Shown here piece after piece: positions 20,941 through 27,193 of a stretch of 64,000 nt of DNA. The translations under genes were made by a program, and so were the position numbers. Position 1 is the first letter of the stretch. Every line of letters starts with the position of its first letter. The notes beneath the pieces were generated by a model. The model made no database searches and was not told where the DNA came from. It saw nothing but the letters and a program-made list of their open reading frames with translations. The DNA comes from Prado023 sp963753075 (GTDB lineage Bacteria > Actinomycetota > Actinomycetes > S36-B12 > CAIYMF01), in NCBI GenBank assembly GCA_963753075.1, contig CAVWAR010000017.1:1116001-1180000 (forward strand), in the 5' to 3' direction.

Positions 20941-21315
20941 TCAGGCAGCCGAGTTCGAGGCCGGCAGCGCAGCGCGCGCCGTCTCGACGAGCGAGGCGAA
21001 TGCAGCCTCGTCATTGACAGCCAGCTCAGCCAGCATGCGGCGATCGACCTCGATCCCCGCAGCCTTCAGGCCCTGGATGAACCGGTTGTAGGTCATGCCG
21101 TTCGCGCGGGACGCGGCATTGATCCGCTGGATCCAGAGGCGACGGAAGTCACCCTTGCGATCCTTGCGGTGGTCGTAGGCGTACACACCCGAGTGGGTGA
21201 GCTGCTCCTTGGCCTTGCGGTAGAGCCGTGAGCGCTGACCGCGGTAGCCGGAGGCCTTCTCCAAGGTCTCGCGACGCTTCTTGTGGGCGTTGACTGCCCT
21301 CTTCACGCGTGCCAC
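20941..21315 (-). CDS. rplT: 50S ribosomal protein L20
   Basis: Primary 23S-binding protein needed early in large-subunit assembly; 124 residues including the basic N-terminal helix (MARVKRAVNAHKKRR) and the globular C-terminal half. In other bacteria L20 also represses its own operon by binding a leader RNA. Third gene of infC-rpmI-rplT. The short C-terminal extension PASNSAA is lineage-specific. Confidence 0.98.
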   Translation of the reverse strand: MARVKRAVNAHKKRRETLEKASGYRGQRSRLYRKAKEQLTHSGVYAYDHRKDRKGDFRRLWIQRINAASRANGMTYNRFIQGLKAAGIEVDRRMLAELAVNDEAAFASLVETARAALPASNSAA

Positions 21316-21345
21316 GTGTCACTCCTTCGTTCGAGTTCGGGGAAG

Positions 21346-21543
21346 TCAGCGCAGGCCGAGCAGGCGCTTGACGTTGGGGGTGTCGGCGGCGGATACCGCA
21401 GAGTCCTGGCGCAGCTTGCGCGAGCGCTTGCTGGTCTTCACCTCAAGGCGGTGGCGCTTGTTGACCTGCTCGTGCATGAGCTTGCCCGAGCCGGTCCTCT
21501 TGACCCGCTTCTTGGTGCCGCTGTGCGTCTTCATCTTCGGCAT
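21346..21543 (-). CDS. rpmI: 50S ribosomal protein L35
   Basis: Small basic ribosomal protein of 65 residues. The ATG at 21543 (MPKMKTHSGTKKRVK) matches the family; the reading frame is open a few codons upstream without similarity. GGAG lies upstream as the ribosome site. Between infC and rplT as in most bacteria. Confidence 0.98.
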   Translation of the reverse strand: MPKMKTHSGTKKRVKRTGSGKLMHEQVNKRHRLEVKTSKRSRKLRQDSAVSAADTPNVKRLLGLR

Positions 21544-21625
21544 CGTTGCTTCTCCTAGGTTCACCGCGTGCGGGTCGCACCGCTGCGGGCTGGTCCGCGA
21601 TGGTCACCCATCACGAGGTTCGTGG

Positions 21626-22222
21626 TCAGGCTCCGGACGAGTCCGCAGCCGTGGCGGCGTTCTCCGCCGGGGCCTGGCGGGCTGCCTCGCGCTCGGCGCG
21701 CGCATCCGCCTTCTTCTTGGTCGGGGCGACCACCATGATCATGTTTCGGCCGTCCTGCTTCGGCGAGCTCTCGACGATCCCGTACTCGGCGATGTCCTCC
21801 GCCAGCTGCTTGAGCAGGCGATATCCGAGCTCGGGCCGGGACTGCTCGCGGCCGCGGAACATGATGGTGATCTTGACCTTGTCGCCCTGCTTGAGGAACC
21901 GAACGACGTGACCCTTCTTGGTCTCGTAGTCATGCGGATCGATCTTCGGGCGGAGCTTCATCTCCTTGATGACCGTGTTGACCTGCTTCTTGCGGTCCTC
22001 ACGGGCCTTCACAGCCGACTCGTACTTGAACTTCCCGTAGTCCATGAGCTTGCAGACCGGCGGCTTGCCGTTCGGGGCCACCTCGACCAGGTCGAGGTCA
22101 GCCTCGACAGCCAGTCGCAGGGCATCCTCGATACGGACGATGCCGACCTGTTCGCCGTTGGGGCCGACGAGTCGTACTTCAGGAACGCGGATCCGATCGT
22201 TGATCCGGGGCTCGACGCTGAT
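21626..22222 (-). CDS. infC: Translation initiation factor IF-3 (AUC start)
   Basis: IF-3 monitors start-codon fidelity and prevents subunit joining. Conserved sequence begins SVEPRINDRIRVPEVRL and runs through the linker (KAREDRKKQVNTVIKEMKL) to the C-domain FLKQGDKVKITIMFRGRE, with an acidic/Ala tail. No ATG, GTG or TTG lies at the conserved start. Instead a perfect AAGGAGG (22227-22233) sits 4 nt before an ATC codon (22220-22222). IF-3 discriminates against such codons, and unusual infC starts let it repress itself in other bacteria. From ATC the protein is 198 residues. Longer forms reading upstream are unlikely. Confidence 0.93.
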   Translation of the reverse strand: MSVEPRINDRIRVPEVRLVGPNGEQVGIVRIEDALRLAVEADLDLVEVAPNGKPPVCKLMDYGKFKYESAVKAREDRKKQVNTVIKEMKLRPKIDPHDYETKKGHVVRFLKQGDKVKITIMFRGREQSRPELGYRLLKQLAEDIAEYGIVESSPKQDGRNMIMVVAPTKKKADARAEREAARQAPAENAATAADSSGA

Positions 22223-22260
22223 GGCGCCTCCTTGGGTCGCGTGGCGTGTGCGCAACCGCC

Positions 22261-22281
22261 GCCCAGTCACGGTGACTGGGC
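22261..22281 (-). promoter_or_regulatory. infC leader palindrome
   Basis: Ten-base arms GCCCAGTCAC / GTGACTGGGC around a single central base, about 30 nt upstream of the infC ribosome site. As RNA it would fold as a hairpin in the leader. It may act with the larger hairpin upstream in regulation, or be a protein-binding site. Confidence 0.5.
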
Positions 22282-22300
22282 CAGACCCCCCAATACGAGA

Positions 22301-22330
22301 AGGCCCGCTCACGAGCAGATGAGCAGGCCT
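22301..22330 (-). promoter_or_regulatory. Attenuator-like hairpin in the infC leader
   Basis: An 11-bp stem (AGGCCTGCTCA with TGAGCGGGCCT, one G-U pair) and 8-nt loop on the minus strand, followed by TCTCGTATT. It lies 80-110 nt before infC. The shape fits a transcription attenuator, as known for infC-rpmI-rplT leaders in other phyla. The remaining leader to 22496 shows no other clear element. Confidence 0.5.
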
Positions 22331-22496
22331 CGAACACCGGTGCAACACCGGACCGAACGGCTGGGCCGCCCGGATAACTACCCGACTGCCCTGGGGCTGT
22401 CCGGGTGGGAGTTCGAGACTCCACTTCTCCGCCATCCACCCGGTCGACATGTTCATCAACTTTGGGCAGATCGGTCGTCCGTGACAGGGTAACAGG

Positions 22497-22850
22497 ATGA
22501 CCGACCAACCCACGAATCCCGACCAGATCGACCAGGCGCTGCGCGACATCGGCGAGGTGCCCGCCATCGAGGTGATCACGACTGTTGCGCTGCACCTGAT
22601 GAGCGCGGCCGCGGTCAAGTGCGGGCTCGGGGAGGAGGGGGACGCAGCCACCGACCTGGACGAGGCCCGCAAGCTCATCAACGCCCTGGCCGGGCTCGTG
22701 GTCACGTCGGCCCCGGATCTCGGCACCTTCCACGCTGCCCCGCTGCGAGACGCGCTGCGCTCGCTCCAGCTGGCATTCCGGGAGGCCTCGCCCTACCCCG
22801 ATGCGCCCGGCCAAGGGCCCGGCGAGGCCCTGACCGGCCCGGTCAGCTGA
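22497..22850 (+). CDS. DUF1844-family protein
   Basis: A 117-residue soluble protein with the DUF1844 core: EVITTVALHLMSAAAVKCGL (residues about 25-44), then DLDEARKLINALAGLV and a final helix. The family usually lies next to infC in actinobacteria, as here (divergent). The function is not known. The C-terminus is Pro/Gly rich. Confidence 0.88.
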   Translation: MTDQPTNPDQIDQALRDIGEVPAIEVITTVALHLMSAAAVKCGLGEEGDAATDLDEARKLINALAGLVVTSAPDLGTFHAAPLRDALRSLQLAFREASPYPDAPGQGPGEALTGPVS

Positions 22851-22853
22851 CGT

Positions 22854-23603
22854 TCACTCCGCGACCCGAACCGCCAGCACCCCGTCGAAGACCTCCTGGA
22901 GTGCTGCCGACCGTGACATCCGCCGCGCGATGACGGTGCTGCGCTGCTTGGCCGTGTCGGGCGCGAGCCCCGGCGGGAACCTCAGCTCGAGGACGAGGCC
23001 GGGTGCCTCAGCCGCCATCTCGCCGGATGCCTCAGTGCCGATCGAGTCCGGCCCCGAGAGACGGACCTGGACCTGGCCGCTGGCAAGCACCGGACCGAGC
23101 TCGTCGACCACCGCTCCCCGGACGACTGGGTCCGCCCACGGTTCCGGCCACGGGTCGCCCGAGGCCAGGCGTGCAAGGGCCTCGCCCTCGATTCGACAGG
23201 CGTGCGCCGATCCGGCATCGACCAGCAGCGCCCGGCCCCCGTGGGCCAGGACGGCTCCCGCCGCACGCGTTGCCTCGACCGGCATGGGTCGCGCGGACGC
23301 GTCCCACTCCTCCAGCGGGGTGGTTCCGGTGAAGGCGAGCCCCAGCACGGTGCCGTCGGGCTCGCGCACCGAGACCGCCGCAACAGCCCGATCCGAGCCC
23401 GCACAGGGGTCCGAGTCATCCCCCTCAAGCTGGTCCCCGGCCACCTCCAGCAGCGGCACGAGCACACGATGCGGGATCAGGCACGTCACGACCTCGCGGA
23501 TCCCGACCTCGCCCGATGCCCGGCGCGCAAGCACCTCGGCAACCTCGGGCGGGACCGATCCGTCGTCGGACGTGAAGCTGCCGGCACCGGTCAGGTCGCC
23601 CAT
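22854..23603 (-). CDS. SseB-domain protein
   Basis: A 249-residue cytoplasmic protein with the SseB N-terminal-type domain and a C-terminal part ending in LQEVFDGVLAVRV, a layout seen in actinobacterial SseB-like proteins near infC. There is no signal peptide or membrane segment. Biochemical role unknown; the name comes from an enterobacterial type III secretion factor and should not be taken as function. Its start overlaps the carboxyltransferase stop by 13 bp, implying co-transcription. Confidence 0.75.
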   Translation of the reverse strand: MGDLTGAGSFTSDDGSVPPEVAEVLARRASGEVGIREVVTCLIPHRVLVPLLEVAGDQLEGDDSDPCAGSDRAVAAVSVREPDGTVLGLAFTGTTPLEEWDASARPMPVEATRAAGAVLAHGGRALLVDAGSAHACRIEGEALARLASGDPWPEPWADPVVRGAVVDELGPVLASGQVQVRLSGPDSIGTEASGEMAAEAPGLVLELRFPPGLAPDTAKQRSTVIARRMSRSAALQEVFDGVLAVRVAE

Positions 23604-25072
23604 GCGTCATACCTCTCGAACCTGCGTCTCGGGTCCTGCCCATCGAGCACCTCGGTGAGGGAGGCGACCACTGTTCGGGCGGCCTCGGCGACCCAGTCGG
23701 GGCCGGACTCGCGGACCACGTGATCGAGGAATCCCAGCTCGGCCAGGGCATGCGCCCCGATCCGCTGGTCCCAGGCGATCTGCGCAGGATCGTGGGTCCC
23801 GGAGTGGCGGATCGCCGCCGCGCCCTCCGGAGCGAGGGGCGCGACCCAGGTGTGCGAGCCCGCGACGATTCGATCCGTCGCGAGCAAGGCCAATGCTGCC
23901 CCGCCGGTGCCGGCCCCCAGCAGCAGCGAGGCGGTGGGGGTCGATGCGGAGACCAGGTCGAGCATCACCCGCGAGATCTCCCCGGCGATCCCCGACTGCT
24001 CCCCCTCGACGGACAGCTGGGCGCCCAGGGTGTCGACGACCGTGACCATCGGTAGGCCCCAGCGCTCAGCGAGCGCGATGCCCCGCCGAACAGTCCGCAG
24101 GCCGCCGACGGTCAGCGGCCCGCCGGACCGCCGGTCAGTGGTGGCCGCGATCACGACCGACATCCCGTCGAGGCGGCCCAGGCCGACCACGGCTCCCTGA
24201 GCGATCTCGCCCGCGCCGGTCCCGGGCAGCCGGACCATGCCGGTGACGTGTTCAGCCAGGAACTCCTCGGAGTCGACCCGGTCGGGAAGCCGGGATCGCT
24301 GGACGTAGGCCCAGAGCTCCGCCGGCGATTCCGGGGCCCCGGGGAGGTCGACGCGCGCCCGAGCGGCAACTCCGGTGGATTCGGCGGCCGGCCGGCGACG
24401 ATCCACCCACAGCCCGAGTACGCCTGCCAGCCACGATCCGAGCTCGGCCCATGGGACGACCGCGTCGATGATGCCCCTCGACACCAGGTTCTCGCCTGTC
24501 TGGATGCCGTCCGGGAACGCCTGCCCGGTGATGGCGGTGAACGCACGGGGGCCGAGGAAGCCGACCATCGCCCCCGGCTCGGCCGATGTGATGTCCCCCG
24601 CGGAGCCCAACGTGGCGAGCACCCCACCCGCGGTGGGGCCGCACAGGTGCACCACATAGGGCAACCCAGCCGCCCGATGGTCACTGAGAGCAGCCGCGAT
24701 CGCCACCATCTGGATGAAGGCGGGGGCGCCCTCCTGCATTCGCGTGCCGCCCGAGCGGGGCACGACGATCAGAGGCAGGCCGTTCTCCGTCGCCCGGCGG
24801 ATCGCGGCGACCACTCGAGAGGCCGTTGCCACCCCGACCGAACCACCCAGGAAGGCGAACTCCCAGGCGATGACGGCAGCCGGGATCCCGCCCACGCTGG
24901 CCTGTCCGGCCAGAACGGCCTCAGTCAGGCCAGATATTCTTTGCGCAGCGTGCAGATCCTCCGCATAGTCATCCGGAATGGGCTCAAAAGCAGCAAATCG
25001 CCCATCCCATCGTTGGAATGAACCTCCATCAGCGATGGCCTCGACGGCCTCAGGGGCACTCAGCCTGTCCAC
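23591..25072 (-). CDS. Acyl-CoA carboxylase carboxyltransferase subunit (fused AccD-AccA type)
   Basis: Carboxyltransferase that would move CO2 from biotin to an acyl-CoA, probably acetyl-CoA, for fatty-acid synthesis. Two crotonase-fold halves are visible: the beta-like half with VPRSGGTRMQEGAPAFIQM and GAMVGFLGPR, and the alpha-like half with VTVVDTLGAQLSVEGEQSGIAGEI. No zinc ribbon is present at the N-terminus. I start it at the GTG at 25072 (VDRLSAPEAVEA), which matches the family and lies 6 nt from a TACCGT -10. The frame remains open to 25156, but that region has no similarity. 493 residues. Confidence 0.82.
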   Translation of the reverse strand: MDRLSAPEAVEAIADGGSFQRWDGRFAAFEPIPDDYAEDLHAAQRISGLTEAVLAGQASVGGIPAAVIAWEFAFLGGSVGVATASRVVAAIRRATENGLPLIVVPRSGGTRMQEGAPAFIQMVAIAAALSDHRAAGLPYVVHLCGPTAGGVLATLGSAGDITSAEPGAMVGFLGPRAFTAITGQAFPDGIQTGENLVSRGIIDAVVPWAELGSWLAGVLGLWVDRRRPAAESTGVAARARVDLPGAPESPAELWAYVQRSRLPDRVDSEEFLAEHVTGMVRLPGTGAGEIAQGAVVGLGRLDGMSVVIAATTDRRSGGPLTVGGLRTVRRGIALAERWGLPMVTVVDTLGAQLSVEGEQSGIAGEISRVMLDLVSASTPTASLLLGAGTGGAALALLATDRIVAGSHTWVAPLAPEGAAAIRHSGTHDPAQIAWDQRIGAHALAELGFLDHVVRESGPDWVAEAARTVVASLTEVLDGQDPRRRFERYDAWAT

Positions 25073-25254
25073 GACCCGACGGTACCCCGCGAGACAATTC
25101 GGCAGAAATGCGGGTTCACCTTGCATCATTAGGCCAAATGGGTGAATTGTTATCACCCGTCAGGCCGAACATTAGCCTCGAGGTGTCGCTACGGCTTCAT
25201 CAAAGACCCCGTTCGGTCCGACATGGGGCGTGGATAACCCAAGGAGGACTTGTC

Positions 25255-27111
25255 ATGAGCGCAACAGCGAACCGGACGCGGGGAGCGGTACCAACGAAGA
25301 TGGCGGCCGCTATCGCGGCACTCGCCCTGCTCGCGGTGCCCGCACCGGGTAGTGCCGATGGTTCCAGCCGGACCGTGCTCCTGACCTTGACGGATGAGGT
25401 GAGCCTAACTCAGCTGTCGGACTCCGTCCATACCTTGGGCGGGCGCGTGCTGCAGACGCTGGAGATCGCCGACTCGCTGCTGGTCGAGCTCCCTGTGGGC
25501 GTTGCGGTGCCCGTGGGCGCGGCCCTCGTGCCGGACACGCCGATGAAGGTCAACGGAACGCAGACCTACTACGAGACGACGGAGCCCACGTATCGCGAGA
25601 CCATCGGGCTCACCGAGGACTCCTCCCTCGGCGCGGGCGTCAAGGTTGCCCTCGTGGATACCGGAGTCGCTGACGTCCCGGATCTTGAGAGGGTTGTGCA
25701 CATCAACACCTCGGGTGACCGCGACGGCGACCGCCTCGGCCACGGCACCTTCCTGGCGGGCCTCATCGCTGGCGACGGCCGCTTCCGAGGAGTCGCCCCA
25801 GAGGCCACCATCGTTGACATCCAGGTGGCCGACCGCAAGGGCAATACGTCGCTCCACAGGGTTCTCGCCGGACTGGACGCCGCGGCTGAGAACGACGTGG
25901 ACGTCGTCAACCTGAGCCTGTCGTCTCAGAGTCCGCTCCCGCCGTCCTTCGATCCATTGTCGCGGGCCCTGGACAACCTGTGGGATGAGGGCGTGACCGT
26001 CGTCGTGGCGGCCGGCAACGACGGCCCGGAATGGGGAACCGTCGGATCCCCGGGCAACACGCCGAGCCTGATCACGGTGGGGGCGCTCGATGAGCGAAAC
26101 ACTGTCGACGTCAGCGACGACGGCGTCGCCGAGTTCAGCTCCCGCGGGAGCGTGGTGGACCGGACGAAGCCCGACCTGATCGCTCCCGGAGTCTCCTTGG
26201 TCTCGACGGCAGCCCCGCGCAGCCTGGCCGTCAAGAAGAACCCTGAGTCGCTGGTGGACGGCGGCTACATGCGCGGATCCGGAACCTCGATGGCGGCGGC
26301 TGTTGTCAGCGGCGCAGCGGCGGCACTCCTGGGGGAGCGGGAGGCTCTTGAGCCGAACGGCGTGAAGGCGCTCCTGCTCGGGACCACCCGAGATGGCGGC
26401 CCCACGCTCGACGACGGTGCAGGCAACGGTGCTCTTGATCTGAGCGCTGCCCTGAACGGTGTCGACTCCGCTGACCTGAACCCCGAGCAGGCGGATCCTG
26501 AGATCGTCAGTGACGAGTCCGGACCTGCCGAGGCCGACGCTGACGCCTGGGCGGCCTTCGCAGAAGCGTGGACAGCCAAGGACAAGGCGGCTGCACGTGC
26601 GGCGTGGTCGGAACTGGCCCCGCGGACGCGCATCTGGGCTGCCCGCGCCTGGTCGACGGCAGTTGTCGCCAACGGCTTGGGTCTCGACGCCAAGGACTTC
26701 AAGGCTCGCGCATGGTCCGCCCGCGCATGGTCCGCAGAGAAGTGGCTGGCCCGGGCATGGTCGGCACGAGCCTGGTCGGCGCGAGCATGGAGCGACGAGG
26801 AGTGGCTGGCCCGGGCATGGTCGGCACGAGCCTGGAGCGACGAGGAGTGGCTGGCCCGGGCATGGTCGGCACGAGCCTGGAGCGACGAGGACTGGGCCGC
26901 CAGGGCATGGTCAGCCCGGGCATGGAGCGCGATGGACTGGAATGCCCGGGCATGGTCAGCACCGCGCATGGTCAGCCCGCGCATGGTCAGCCCGCGCATG
27001 GTCAGCCCGCGCATGGTCAGCCCGCGCATGGTCAGCCCGCGCATGGTCAGCCCGCGCATGGTCAGCCCGCGCATGGTCAGCACGCGCATGGTCAGCCCGC
27101 GCATGGTCTGA
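25255..27111 (+). CDS. Secreted subtilisin-like serine protease with Trp-pentapeptide tail (array frameshifted)
   Basis: S8 peptidase. Signal peptide: residues 1-34, with a basic start and the hydrophobic AAAIAALALLAVPAPGSA. A propeptide-like domain (about 38-100) comes next. The catalytic core has Asp135 (VALVDTGV), His163 (GHGTFLAG), oxyanion Asn255 (AAGNDG) and Ser345 (GSGTSMA). From about residue 430 the chain is Trp-rich, and from 481 it has a Trp every fifth residue (units such as SARAW, SDEEW, LARAW). As it stands the frame changes at about 26962 to PRMVS repeats and stops at 27111 (618 residues). Removing one C there continues the SARAW array to TAG at 27182-27184 (642 residues). ATG at 25255 has AAGGAGG 7 nt upstream. 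Likely co-transcribed with the kinase. Substrate unknown. Confidence 0.9.
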   Translation: MSATANRTRGAVPTKMAAAIAALALLAVPAPGSADGSSRTVLLTLTDEVSLTQLSDSVHTLGGRVLQTLEIADSLLVELPVGVAVPVGAALVPDTPMKVNGTQTYYETTEPTYRETIGLTEDSSLGAGVKVALVDTGVADVPDLERVVHINTSGDRDGDRLGHGTFLAGLIAGDGRFRGVAPEATIVDIQVADRKGNTSLHRVLAGLDAAAENDVDVVNLSLSSQSPLPPSFDPLSRALDNLWDEGVTVVVAAGNDGPEWGTVGSPGNTPSLITVGALDERNTVDVSDDGVAEFSSRGSVVDRTKPDLIAPGVSLVSTAAPRSLAVKKNPESLVDGGYMRGSGTSMAAAVVSGAAAALLGEREALEPNGVKALLLGTTRDGGPTLDDGAGNGALDLSAALNGVDSADLNPEQADPEIVSDESGPAEADADAWAAFAEAWTAKDKAAARAAWSELAPRTRIWAARAWSTAVVANGLGLDAKDFKARAWSARAWSAEKWLARAWSARAWSARAWSDEEWLARAWSARAWSDEEWLARAWSARAWSDEDWAARAWSARAWSAMDWNARAWSAPRMVSPRMVSPRMVSPRMVSPRMVSPRMVSPRMVSPRMVSTRMVSPRMV

Positions 27112-27166
27112 CTACGCGTGGTCGGCACGTGCGTGGTCAGCGAGGGCGTGGTCAAACGACACCTGG
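26701..27166 (+). repeat. 15-nt tandem repeat array encoding Trp pentapeptides
   Basis: Thirty-one TGG codons recur at exact 15-nt spacing (26713 to 26953, then 26969 to 27164), with one 16-nt step at 26953-26969. The first 17 units are diverged in DNA but keep x-x-R/E-x-W. From 26966 the unit gcatggtcagcccgc occurs seven times without a change, then a one-base variant (27071), then an eighth perfect copy (27086), then decaying units. The perfect block points to recent expansion by slippage or unequal exchange. Confidence 0.95.
26962..26963 (+). other. Single-base insertion in the Trp array
   Basis: The unit here reads tcagcaCCgcgcatgg, whereas an otherwise equal unit at 27076-27090 reads tcagcaCgcgcatgg. 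The extra C makes the only 16-nt step in the array and moves the SARAW reading from frame 1 to frame 2. It may be a sequencing error, a real mutation or a phase-variable state; the sequence alone cannot decide. Confidence 0.8.
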
Positions 27167-27193
27167 TTGATGGATCCGCAGTAGATTCTCCTC

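Noticed and set aside
22395..22445. tRNA-like T-arm (GGGAG TTCGAGA CTCC, then CTCCGCCA)
   Set aside because: No matching 5' acceptor GGAGAAG or D and anticodon arms within 90 nt; the T-stem also has a mismatch.
23591..25156. Carboxyltransferase starting at 25156
   Set aside because: The first 28 codons lack family similarity, and the GTG at 25072 aligns with the family start and a nearby -10.
26701..27166. CRISPR array
   Set aside because: Repeats are 15 nt, directly tandem, without spacers, in coding frame with the protease; no cas genes.
26568..27170. GHGQPA-repeat protein in frame 3
   Set aside because: Third-frame reading of the same 15-nt repeat; no start signal and no relation to the protease.
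26510..27184. Separate small gene in frame 2 over the Trp array
   Set aside because: Only its 3' part (from 26963) is Trp-periodic; upstream it is a shadow of the protease frame. Better explained as the protease after a one-base shift.
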